A DNA stretch of 64,000 nt from Bacteroides sp. (GTDB lineage Bacteria > Bacteroidota > Bacteroidia > Bacteroidales > UBA7960): NCBI GenBank assembly GCA_036351255.1, contig JAZBOS010000128.1, positions 62,001 to 126,000 on the forward strand. The letters are read 5' to 3'. Below the pieces are notes generated by a model. That model saw only the letters and a list, made by a program, of their open reading frames with translations, was not told the origin of the DNA and searched no databases. The translations under genes and the position numbers were made by a program. The number at the start of each line of letters is the position of its first letter. Positions within the stretch are counted from its first letter, which is position 1. This document shows positions 24,850 through 35,444 of the stretch, in pieces.

Positions 24850-25974
24850 TTAAAATTTGTGAACATGGAACCCTTTTTCGCTTAATTCCATTGAGGTTAA
24901 ATAATGATATTGATCCTCAATCAGTGGGTAATCCCAGCAGCCCATGCTGTGGAATATTTGTCCACCAAAACCTGCTTTAAAGCGATAAAGCCCATACAGG
25001 GGATGGGAAGGGTCAGGGGAAGGCGATACGCCGAACATATCATAATCACGGCAACCTCTTTGTTTGGCGACGTTTATGGCATTCCATTGAAGGGCGTAGG
25101 TGCCCATCAGGTGCTTGTTCTCTGATGATGAGGCTCCGTAAAGATAGGATGCCCTTCCACCAGCAAGAACCAGAAACATGGCAGCCAGGGGAGTACCCTT
25201 GTGCTCAGCCATCAGCAAAATCACTTCGGTGTCGGTTTGTTCCTGGCGGGCCGCCATTACTGCCCTGAAATAATCCAGGCCGTGCAGGGAAAAATGGTTG
25301 CGGGTAGCAGTCTCTCCATACAGTGCATACCAGACATCCAGATCTTCTATCCCCATCTCGAGCACTTCCACACCCTTGCGTGTTGCTAAACCGATATTAT
25401 AGCGGGTTTTGGGCTTCATGCCTTGCAGCAATTCCCCGGGACTTTTAGTCAGGTCGAGGAACATGGTGTTACTGGGGAGGTTGTTGGAATAAGCCTTATG
25501 AAAATTCCAGCGGATGGTATTCATATTGAATCGTAGTTCCTGCATCGATTTGCCTGGGGGTCCCATCCACCATCCGTCCTGGTCGTAAAACTGCCTGTCG
25601 GTAGCCCACAGCGACTCCCAGAAGAGGTCGTAACGAAGGGAGATGCAGTTTTTGGGCAGGAAGGGTCGCAGGCTTTCCGACAGCTCCTCGAGGAACAAGC
25701 CCTGCTGCTCCTGCGAAGGCTCAAGTTCAGGCCCATAGGGCACATAAGCAACAGTATGCTGCCGGCTCACTGGCTTGATCATAAGCAATACATCCGATCG
25801 TATCACACCCTTCTGGGCAGGGTCATTCGTCAAAGCAGAGCGCCCCGATTTGAATTCTATTGCCAGGGATTCCTCCCCCAAGTGGTCTTTGACTTTCGAC
25901 CAGAAAGTGGTCTGCTGGACAATGGGTGTTGAAAATAGCGCTTCAGGATCCTTGGGCTTAATATCTGAAAGCAT
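24850..25974 (-). CDS. FemAB/GNAT-type aminoacyltransferase-like protein
   Basis: 374 aa, no signal peptide. Two GNAT-like halves as in FemX/FemAB proteins: residues about 1-185 with QQTTFWSKVKDHLG near the start (the typical first helix after Q-x-x-x-W) and RYDLFWESLW, and about 190-345 with MKPKTRYNIGLATRKGVEV (the FemAB K-x-R-x-N-x-x-x-A motif), GETATRNHFSLHGLDYF, GTPLAAMFLVLAGGRASYLYGASS, and LMGTYALQWNAI plus YDMFGVSP. FemAB enzymes add amino acids to lipid II cross-bridges; in Gram-negatives without such bridges the substrate is unknown, so a role in envelope or peptide ligation is only inference. It lies upstream of the his leader on the same strand, 64 bp away, and diverges from the radical SAM gene. 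Confidence 0.8.
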   Translation of the reverse strand: MLSDIKPKDPEALFSTPIVQQTTFWSKVKDHLGEESLAIEFKSGRSALTNDPAQKGVIRSDVLLMIKPVSRQHTVAYVPYGPELEPSQEQQGLFLEELSESLRPFLPKNCISLRYDLFWESLWATDRQFYDQDGWWMGPPGKSMQELRFNMNTIRWNFHKAYSNNLPSNTMFLDLTKSPGELLQGMKPKTRYNIGLATRKGVEVLEMGIEDLDVWYALYGETATRNHFSLHGLDYFRAVMAARQEQTDTEVILLMAEHKGTPLAAMFLVLAGGRASYLYGASSSENKHLMGTYALQWNAINVAKQRGCRDYDMFGVSPSPDPSHPLYGLYRFKAGFGGQIFHSMGCWDYPLIEDQYHYLTSMELSEKGFHVHKF

Positions 25975-26172
25975 TTTTATTTAAATTCTATAATTTTTTC
26001 TAAAAATTTGAAAAAAAGATGATAAACAATTATTTACTGAAGCAGGCAAATTTAACCTCTAAAAACCATAAAGCCAAATCAAGCGCAAAAAACTTTAATT
26101 TCTTTCTTCCAGATCTTGTACAATTCATATAAATGATTTATATTTAAACAATTGTGCTAATCTCAGAAGGCC

Positions 26173-27606
26173 ATGCGGGTATTATTGATACAACCGCCTG
26201 AGAATAAGTTCAGCATTGCTCCGGGCCGTCTCGAACCCCTTGGTTTGGAGGTTTTGGCCGCCTGCATTCCAAACCACGAGGTTCAGATCATAGATTTGCG
26301 TGTGGATTCCTTCAGTGAGCTGAATCGCCAGCTTACGCTTTTTTCCCCGGATGTGGTTGGTATTTCTGTTAACAGCACCATCCATGTCATTGAAGCCCGG
26401 GCATTATTAAGGCATATCCGCGAAAAGCACCCCAGGGCCATCACCGTCGTTGGCGGTCATCATCCGACGATGATTCCCCAGGATTTTCACCTGCCAACGG
26501 TCGATTTCATTTTCCTTGGCTGGGCCGAAAAAAGTTTTCCTGCCTTCCTGGAAAGCCTCAAAAAAGGAAAGGATTTTAATGGGGTTGAGGGCCTTGAAAT
26601 GCTTGAAAATGGCAGTCGAGTTTTCAGAAGCGAAAGCCCTTTCAATCTAAAAGCCAGCGAGATTCCCTACCCGCGCAGGGACCTTGTGAAGAAATACCTG
26701 AAGAGCTACCGCAGTGATTCGTTTATGCCCACGGGCCTGGTCAATACTACCAGGGGCTGCGCCAACCGCTGCACCTTCTGCTCGGTGTGGAGGTCGAGTG
26801 GGGGCCAAGTGGTCATTCGCCAGCCCGAGGATGTGTTTTATGAAATTGCCAGCCTGCCCAAAGGCGTTAAGCACGTTTTCTTTGCCGACGACAACTCCTT
26901 TCTCAGGCCCGATTATCAGCAAAAGCTTGGCGAGCTGATTCGGGAAAAAGGCATCCGCCTGAAATACTCGGGCTACTGCCGTTCCGATACCATTACCCGC
27001 CACCCTGAGCTTATGGCCCAGTGGAAGGAGATCGGCCTCGAAAACCTTTGCGTGGGCTTCGAAGGTACCGATGACGCTACCCTGGAAGCCCTGAATAAAA
27101 GAAATGCCATTGGCAGCAACGAAGGAGCGGCCCGGATCTTAAACAGGCTGGGCATCCGTTTCAGGCCCCATTTTCTCATTCAGCCTTCATTTGAACAGGC
27201 AGACTTTGACCGGCTCAAGGCCTATGTGCACCGCCTCAGGCTCGACAGCCCCATCTTCCCCATCTTAACCCCTATTCCGGGAACCGAGTCCTATGAGGAA
27301 TCCCGCGAACATATCATTCTCGATTACCATTATTTCGACTATGCCCATGCCGTCACCCAGACCCGTATGCCAGTCAGGCGCTTCTACCAATCGTGGATTG
27401 CCCTCTATTTGAGTTGCTATTCCTTTCAGGTGACCCTTGGTCATTTCTTCAAAAAACAAATGGGAAAGCTTTTGGGGAACCCGCAAATAAAGGATGAAAA
27501 TCATCATATGGAGATTAGAAAGTTGTTTTTGCTCAGACTGGCCTCCATCATTCTAAAGAAAAAACTGAAAGCCCATTGGCACAGGGTCGAAAAAATGGGG
27601 AAATAA
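26173..27606 (+). CDS. B12-binding-domain radical SAM protein (HpnR-like)
   Basis: 477 aa. Residues about 1-140 form a cobalamin-binding Rossmann domain (RVLLIQPPENKF; DVVGISVNSTIHVIEA; VVGGHHPTMIP). The radical SAM cluster is in NTTRGCANRCTFCSVW (C-x3-C-x2-C, about 197-204), followed by HVFFADDNSFLRPDY and LCVGFEGTDDATLEALNK, so it binds a 4Fe-4S cluster and SAM. The start RLEPLGLEVLAACIPNHEVQIIDLRV and overall layout recall hopanoid C-3 methylase HpnR and related lipid-modifying B12 enzymes, but no hopanoid gene is nearby. The basic C-terminal tail (LKKKLKAHWHRVEKMGK) may touch the membrane. The substrate is unknown. Confidence 0.8.
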   Translation: MRVLLIQPPENKFSIAPGRLEPLGLEVLAACIPNHEVQIIDLRVDSFSELNRQLTLFSPDVVGISVNSTIHVIEARALLRHIREKHPRAITVVGGHHPTMIPQDFHLPTVDFIFLGWAEKSFPAFLESLKKGKDFNGVEGLEMLENGSRVFRSESPFNLKASEIPYPRRDLVKKYLKSYRSDSFMPTGLVNTTRGCANRCTFCSVWRSSGGQVVIRQPEDVFYEIASLPKGVKHVFFADDNSFLRPDYQQKLGELIREKGIRLKYSGYCRSDTITRHPELMAQWKEIGLENLCVGFEGTDDATLEALNKRNAIGSNEGAARILNRLGIRFRPHFLIQPSFEQADFDRLKAYVHRLRLDSPIFPILTPIPGTESYEESREHIILDYHYFDYAHAVTQTRMPVRRFYQSWIALYLSCYSFQVTLGHFFKKQMGKLLGNPQIKDENHHMEIRKLFLLRLASIILKKKLKAHWHRVEKMGK

Positions 27607-27637
27607 GGCCTGAACGGGATAATGGTTACCTTTACCC

Positions 27638-30455
<2,818 letters not shown>

Positions 30456-30490
30456 TTTTTTTATTTCCTGTAAAGGATAAAATACAGGAA

Positions 30491-30558
30491 CCCGGGGCAG
30501 TTCTGGTCTGGCAAACGCAATGATTGCAATCGTTTGCTATATTTCAGGGCTGCCCCGG
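30491..30558. terminator. Nested inverted repeats between katG and the S1P lyase-like gene
   Basis: CCGGGGCAG (30492-30500) pairs exactly with CTGCCCCGG (30550-30558), and inside it GCAAACG (30511-30517) pairs with CGTTTGC (30531-30537), with further symmetry in the inner loop (GCAATGATTGC). It lies in the 118 bp between convergent genes and probably ends transcription from both sides, although no long U-tract follows. Confidence 0.55.
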
Positions 30559-30573
30559 TTACATTTAAGCAAT

Positions 30574-32001
30574 TCAAAACCTCGATTTCAAGCGGTTCCA
30601 GAATGCCAATATACGGTTCATTGGACCGACCAGTTGTGAAGTGGATGTAATCTCTTTCACCTGCTCTTCTTGTGAGGGCTGGTATATTTCCTCAAACAGC
30701 TTGATCAGGTTTTTCTTCACCACTCCACGTAATGGGATTCTCGCCATCATTCCATACATGGCCGCATTTCCTTTAGCTTCAGCCTGAGGATTGGCTAGGG
30801 CATAATTCAGGGCAGCCTTTACATCTTTCATATATTCGTCAATAGCAGGCAGGTTACTGGGCAGAATGGTAAGGTGGATGCAAGGGGGGAGTTGCTGTCG
30901 GTCGACTAGCCAGCCTTTGTCCTCCAGGTAGTCGGCAATAACAAAGATGTCGGGTTTATTAAGTTTTGTGCGGTATGCCAGCAGGTTGATTTTGGGATTT
31001 CCGAGTACTTCCAGTTCGGGGATGGAGTGAAAGAATTCGGCGAGGCGGTTTTTGCCTTCAATGAGGCGGCGGGTATTTTCCATATAGCCTTTCTGGCCCA
31101 GGTGCTGTATGGTTGCCCAGGCAGCCGCGATGGCTCCACCCGGGCGGGTGCCCAGGATAGTGGGCGAAACATACACCCCGCCGCGAAACTCGGTGGAGAT
31201 GAAGAATTGGTTGCGCAGGTAATCCATGCTGCTATACATGATCAATGAAGTTCCCTTGGCGCTGAATCCAAACTTGTGTATGTCGAGCGAGATAGAGGTA
31301 ACGCCAGGCAGGCGAAAGTCCCAGGGCTCATCCCAGTATCCCAGTTTCCCGGCCCAGGGAAGGATAAATCCTCCTACACAGGCATCCACGTGCAGGGGGA
31401 GGTTGTTTTCCTGGGCGATCCTGGCAATATCCTCTACCGGATCGATAATACCATAGGGATAATTGGGCGCGCCGCAAACCACCACCAGGATGTCGTTATT
31501 GATGCGTTTCTGCAGGGCCCTGGCATCCATTCGGAAGTGATCATCCAAAGGAACCCGAACTAACTGCATATCAAGCAAGTGGGCCGCTTTCTCGAAGGCG
31601 GGGTGAACCGTGGCAGGCGCCAGGATCTTGTTCCTTTTACGGTTTTTGTATTTGTGCTGGGCCCATTCGCGGTAGGTGAACATGGCCAGGATGATGCTTT
31701 CGGTGCCTCCCGAACTCATCGTTCCAACGGCCTGGGGGTTATGCAGCATTTGAGCAGTCAATGAAAGGACCTCAGCCTCCATTTTTTTTAGGCTGGGGAA
31801 TGCAAAAGCATTCAGGTAGTTCTCTGAAAAATAACTCGTGTAGGCTTTCTGCAACAGTTCATTGTGTTCATCATTCAGGTAATAAACCAGGCTCCATACC
31901 TTACCTTTTTTCCAGTGGATATCTTCCCCGCGCCTTTCTTCCAGCTCCCGGAGGATATCCTCCGGATCCCTGCCTTCGTTTGGAAATGAGACTTTTTCCA
32001 T
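30574..32001 (-). CDS. Sphinganine-1-phosphate lyase-like PLP enzyme
   Basis: 475 aa, PLP-dependent decarboxylase/lyase fold. Features match sphingosine-1-phosphate lyase: WKKGKVWSLVYYLNDEHNELLQKAY and SYFSENYLNAFAFPSLKKME at the N-terminus, GTMSSGGTESIILAMFTYR, PATVHPAFEKAAHLL, DACVGGFILPW, and the PLP lysine in SLDIHKFGFSAKGTSLIMY (about residue 240). The eukaryotic enzyme has an N-terminal membrane anchor; none is seen here, so it is probably cytosolic. The reaction would be cleavage of sphinganine 1-phosphate to a fatty aldehyde and phosphoethanolamine, which fits a Bacteroidota cell that makes or meets sphingolipids. Glutamate decarboxylase-like activity is an alternative but less likely given the motif set. 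It is monocistronic. Confidence 0.82.
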   Translation of the reverse strand: MEKVSFPNEGRDPEDILRELEERRGEDIHWKKGKVWSLVYYLNDEHNELLQKAYTSYFSENYLNAFAFPSLKKMEAEVLSLTAQMLHNPQAVGTMSSGGTESIILAMFTYREWAQHKYKNRKRNKILAPATVHPAFEKAAHLLDMQLVRVPLDDHFRMDARALQKRINNDILVVVCGAPNYPYGIIDPVEDIARIAQENNLPLHVDACVGGFILPWAGKLGYWDEPWDFRLPGVTSISLDIHKFGFSAKGTSLIMYSSMDYLRNQFFISTEFRGGVYVSPTILGTRPGGAIAAAWATIQHLGQKGYMENTRRLIEGKNRLAEFFHSIPELEVLGNPKINLLAYRTKLNKPDIFVIADYLEDKGWLVDRQQLPPCIHLTILPSNLPAIDEYMKDVKAALNYALANPQAEAKGNAAMYGMMARIPLRGVVKKNLIKLFEEIYQPSQEEQVKEITSTSQLVGPMNRILAFWNRLKSRF

Positions 32002-32260
32002 GCTCTCAAATTAAATTGAAAACCAATAATTTTGCTCTTGGGGAGGTGTTACAAAAAAATATTTTTGAAATTTACAAAATCTCATCAAATTTTTAGAGTG
32101 AATAGCTAAAAAGTTGATTACCTGTTAATATCTATTTCCTCAATAGGCAGGACTTGATATACGAAAACCCTTCAGGCCCTTGAAGAAGGACAGGAAAGCA
32201 GCCCTGATGACCAGGTAATGATTAGTTTTCAAAGACTTTGAACCTACCAAAAGGAGAATA
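32002..32260. other. Intergenic region upstream of the S1P lyase-like gene
   Basis: AT-rich sequence between the start of the S1P lyase-like gene and the terminator behind the helicase gene. It presumably carries the minus-strand promoter; I see T-rich tracts near 32045-32080 but no convincing -33/-7 pair, and no coding frame. Confidence 0.3.
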
Positions 32261-32295
32261 AGGATTAGGGCCTTTCAGCAAAAGGCCCTAATCCT
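32261..32295. terminator. Perfect 15-bp hairpin downstream of the DEAD-box helicase gene
   Basis: AGGATTAGGGCCTTT (32261-32275), loop CAGCA, AAAGGCCCTAATCCT (32281-32295). It starts 20 bp beyond the minus-strand stop at 32316 and is followed by a T-rich but interrupted stretch, which fits a terminator for the helicase transcript. Confidence 0.65.
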
Positions 32296-32315
32296 GTAAA
32301 GGAAGGTCGGGGGAT

Positions 32316-33539
32316 TTATGAATATCTTCTTCTCCTCTGGTTTTGAAAGGAATTGGAAGGTTTCCGCTGGACTTTAGGGATCTCTTGCGTAATGGTGTGG
32401 TTCAATAGCGGATACATCACATTTTCCGTTTCTGGGATCTGTCTTCCGATCAGGCGCTGGATGTCCTTCAGATATGCTTTTTCTTCCGTATCGCAAAATG
32501 CAATGGCAGAACCGTTGGCGCCGGCGCGGCCGGTGCGGCCAATGCGGTGCACATAGGATTCGGGGATGTTGGGCAGTTCAAAGTTGATCACATGCGAGAG
32601 GTCGTCGATATCAATTCCCCTGGCAGCGATATCGGTCGCCACAAGGACCCTGGTTTGTCTTGATTTGAAATTGCTAAGCGCTTTCTGGCGGGCATTTTGC
32701 GATTTGTTTCCATGGATGGCTTCGGCCATAATACCGGCGCGGCTCAGGTCGCGTGAAACCTTGTCGGCACCATGCTTGGTGCGGGTAAATACCAGTGCCC
32801 TGTCGATGGTGTCTCCCTTTAAAACTTCGATCAGCAGGTTCTTTTTATTTTTCTTGTCTACAAAATAGACGGACTGATTGATCGTATCTACGGTGCTCGA
32901 AACGGGGGTTACGGAAACCTTCGAAGGGTTCACCAATATGGTATCGGCCAGCTGTACAATAGCAGGAGGCATGGTAGCGGAAAAGAACAAGGACTGCCTT
33001 TTTCTAGGCAGGCGTGCGATCACTTTTTTTACGTCGTTCACAAAGCCCATATCGAGCATGCGGTCGGCTTCATCCAGCACAAAAAACCGGATGTTATCGA
33101 GGATTACATGACCCTGGTTCATCAGGTCGAGCAGGCGGCCGGGTGTGGCTACCAGGATATCCACGCCTTTTCTAAGGGCATTGACTTGGCTGTGCTGGTT
33201 TACACCGCCAAATATGACATGATACCTGAGGTTGGTATGGTGACCATAAGCCGCGAAACTTTCGCCGATTTGTATGGCCAGCTCACGGGTAGGGGTGAGG
33301 ATCAGGCTCCTGATGGGACGCTTGCCGCCATTCAGGTTTGTCTCTTGCGAAAGCAGTTGTATGATGGGGATGGCAAAGGCAGCCGTTTTCCCTGTGCCTG
33401 TTTGGGCGCAACCCAAAATATCATTCCTGTTCAGGACCAATGGAATGGCCTTTGCCTGGATCGGCGTGGGAGTGGTATAGCCCTCATGCTTTACAGCCCT
33501 GAGGATGGGCTCAATTAAATTTAAATTTTCAAAAGTCAT
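32316..33539 (-). CDS. RhlE-type DEAD-box RNA helicase
   Basis: 407 aa. All helicase motifs are present in order: Q motif (GYTTPTPIQAKAIP), Walker A AQTGTGKT, PTRELAIQI, TPGRLLDL, VLDEADRMLDMGF, SATMP, then in the second RecA domain ALVFTRTKHGADKVSRDL, VATDIAARGIDIDDLSHVINFELP and HRIGRTGRAG. The length with a short basic tail (RKPSNSFQNQRRRRYS) fits the RhlE group, which unwinds rRNA and mRNA structures and is often cold-induced. The gene has a long, structured leader (about 230 nt), in keeping with such control. Cytosolic, with its own promoter and terminator. Confidence 0.92.
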   Translation of the reverse strand: MTFENLNLIEPILRAVKHEGYTTPTPIQAKAIPLVLNRNDILGCAQTGTGKTAAFAIPIIQLLSQETNLNGGKRPIRSLILTPTRELAIQIGESFAAYGHHTNLRYHVIFGGVNQHSQVNALRKGVDILVATPGRLLDLMNQGHVILDNIRFFVLDEADRMLDMGFVNDVKKVIARLPRKRQSLFFSATMPPAIVQLADTILVNPSKVSVTPVSSTVDTINQSVYFVDKKNKKNLLIEVLKGDTIDRALVFTRTKHGADKVSRDLSRAGIMAEAIHGNKSQNARQKALSNFKSRQTRVLVATDIAARGIDIDDLSHVINFELPNIPESYVHRIGRTGRAGANGSAIAFCDTEEKAYLKDIQRLIGRQIPETENVMYPLLNHTITQEIPKVQRKPSNSFQNQRRRRYS

Positions 33540-33774
33540 TATATAGTATTTGTTTTCAGACCGGAATCAATAATAAAGGTTCTTGTTCACCGGTCTGATG
33601 AAAAAGAATGCTTTTTGTTTAAACCTTTAATTTGGGGGAATGATATTCCGGAGGTATTGACAGACTGTTTCTCTGTCGCATCGACTGCTTTCGCAGACCT
33701 TTATTAACGTTTAAACCTGCCCAATCATTCTGGGACTTCTTGCCGTTTGTCAAATGTATTTTTTACGGCGAGTG
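33540..33774 (-). promoter_or_regulatory. Long structured 5' leader of the DEAD-box helicase mRNA
   Basis: Read on the minus strand the leader holds at least three short hairpins: CTGC-GAAA-GCAG with a GNRA-type tetraloop, GACAGA...TCTGTC, and GGAAT-ATC-ATTCC. They lie between a candidate promoter at 33775-33807 and the ATG at 33539. The length and structure resemble leaders of cold-induced helicase genes, but no known RNA family was identified by eye. Confidence 0.4.
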
Positions 33775-33807
33775 CAAAGATACGCATAATACCAGTGGCT
33801 TTTACAA
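33775..33807 (-). promoter_or_regulatory. Candidate promoter of the helicase gene
   Basis: On the minus strand TATCTTTG (33782-33775) matches TAnnTTTG, with TTG (33807-33805) 22 bp upstream, overlapping the 3' end of the FAD oxidoreductase gene. The same spacing is seen for the BASS gene promoter in this window. Confidence 0.4.
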
Positions 33808-34857
33808 TGTCCGAAAAAAGCGGCTTACATTGACCTCCTTTGGCAGGCTAAATGATTTTTCTGTAAGCAATCTTCTCAACTGTGCTGCATACCAAGGTGC
33901 CTGTATTACGCCTTTAGATCCCAGCCCGTTAAAGATGGCCAGCTGGGGGTGGAGGGGGTGGAAACCCATTACAGGAGAACGATCTTTTGCCACGGGCCTC
34001 ATGCCGGCCCAGTGGTCAACCACCTCATAAGGCACCTCAAGTATTTTATCCAGTTTTTCCCTTAGCTCGCGCAGCCCTTCCTCTGTTGGCTCATAGTCCA
34101 GGCTTTGGTGACTATACGTGGCGCCCACACGGAAGCGATGCTGGCCCAGAGGCAGGATAAAAACCTCATCACGGATGATGTATTGCTCCTCCAAACCCTC
34201 GGCAATGATCTCAATGACTTCGCCCTTATTGGCTAATAATCCATAGTCTTTGAACCAGGGATTTTGGAGTGCTCCAGGCCCTTCACAAAATACAATCTGC
34301 TCGGCTTGAATCAATCCATTGACAAAGACCCTGCCCGGTAGGAAACTTATCATTTCATAATCGAGTAAGTTGTTGATAAGCCTGTTTTTCTCTCTGAGCC
34401 AGCGGGCCATTGCATAAATCAGCCCCGCCACCTCCAAAAAACCTGAATGACCAATAATTGCAGCCGCTTTTTCATGTTTTAGTCCGGCAATATTTCCCGC
34501 AGGGAAAAATCTAGTGATATATCCGCTGAGCTCCCCATTCTTTGCCATTGTCCATTCGGGGATGGTTTGGGGCAGGATTAGCCTGGCCGAAGGGATTTTA
34601 AAAAGCAGTTTGACTTCCAGCAGGTCTTCCAGGGCCTTGTACGAGTTTCTCAGCGCAGGCAGCATGACGTCAACCTTATCGGCTAAGAGAATTTTACGGG
34701 CTACCAGGGGGTGAAACAACCCTGCTGCAGCCTTGGATGAAGTATTGGGCAGGCCGGGGTCCATCACCATGAAATTCACCCCATGTTTCCACAACTCCCA
34801 GGCCAGCAAACTGCCCGCCAGTCCTTGTCCGATAATCAAAACCTGTGTGGTAATCAA
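33802..34857 (-). CDS. FAD-dependent oxidoreductase (DAO/MnmC C-terminal-like), probable TTG start
   Basis: 351 aa when started at TTG 34857, which gives (M)ITTQVLIIGQGLAGSLLAWEL, with the dinucleotide-binding G-x-G-x-x-G right at the N-terminus as in this family. The open frame reaches back to 35058, but those 67 residues are unlike the family and no ATG lies near the fold start. Other features: SSKAAAGLFHPLVARK, WAGMRPVAKDRSPVMGFHP and FNGLGSKGVIQAPWYAAQL, which resemble the C-terminal FAD domain of the tRNA-modifying MnmC. Stand-alone relatives are of unknown substrate, either amino acid oxidation or tRNA wobble modification. Cytosolic, upstream of the helicase gene on the same strand. Confidence 0.75.
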   Translation of the reverse strand: MITTQVLIIGQGLAGSLLAWELWKHGVNFMVMDPGLPNTSSKAAAGLFHPLVARKILLADKVDVMLPALRNSYKALEDLLEVKLLFKIPSARLILPQTIPEWTMAKNGELSGYITRFFPAGNIAGLKHEKAAAIIGHSGFLEVAGLIYAMARWLREKNRLINNLLDYEMISFLPGRVFVNGLIQAEQIVFCEGPGALQNPWFKDYGLLANKGEVIEIIAEGLEEQYIIRDEVFILPLGQHRFRVGATYSHQSLDYEPTEEGLRELREKLDKILEVPYEVVDHWAGMRPVAKDRSPVMGFHPLHPQLAIFNGLGSKGVIQAPWYAAQLRRLLTEKSFSLPKEVNVSRFFRTL

Positions 34858-35081
34858 AATGAAAGAATTTGGTAATTCTATTTTGCGAATACTTAAAGAT
34901 AGTTTAATTGACAGAAACGTATGATACGCAGAAAGAAAATTGTGAAAAGAAAAAGATTTGGATAATAACCCCCAATGCCTGTTTTTCGAAAAAAGTTTTA
35001 CCCGGAACCCCCTGCTGTTTCCATCTCTTAGGAAAGGGGGCATCCCAAAGCTTTTCAAAAAGAATTTGATTTTGATTTGAC

Positions 35082-35182
35082 ACGTATTTTAAACGTATTT
35101 TAGACGTAGTTCAGACGTGCAAAACCGAATAAACTACGTCTGAACTACGTGTTAACTACGTGTTAACTACGTCTGAACTATG
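35082..35182. repeat. 11-bp-periodic inverted repeat element
   Basis: Left part: ACGTATTTTAA, ACGTATTTTAG, ACGTAGTTCAG (35082-35114), exact 11-bp steps. Centre: GCAAAACCGAATA. Right part: AACTACGTCTG, AACTACGTGTT, AACTACGTGTT, AACTACGTCTG (35132-35175), then AACTATG. Left and right are inverted (ACGTAGTTCAGACGT pairs exactly with ACGTCTGAACTACGT). The core AAACCGAATAAACT is shared with the palindrome at 15398-15459. It lies in the intergenic region between the regulator's stop and the FAD oxidoreductase start. Confidence 0.85.
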
Positions 35183-35444
35183 AAGCAGATTAGGCCTGGC
35201 AAGGATTTGCAAGAGATGGATTTTCTTTCTGGTCTTCGAATAAGATCCTGATTGAGTACGCAACAGTCACAAATACAGTATTTTGAGTTTAATTTTATTT
35301 GGGGATTAGGTTTCCCATCCGGTAATCAGGAAAAATCATTTTGTAGGCGTAATCGCATTATGAGAAGAAGGAAAATTTTGAAAAGAAAAGAGGTTTGGTG
35401 ATTTATCCGAGCTCTTTCATTCCGAACAGGAATACAAAAAGTTA

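Noticed and set aside
35082-35182. CRISPR array
   Set aside because: The repeats are 11 bp without spacers and are partly inverted; no cas gene is near.
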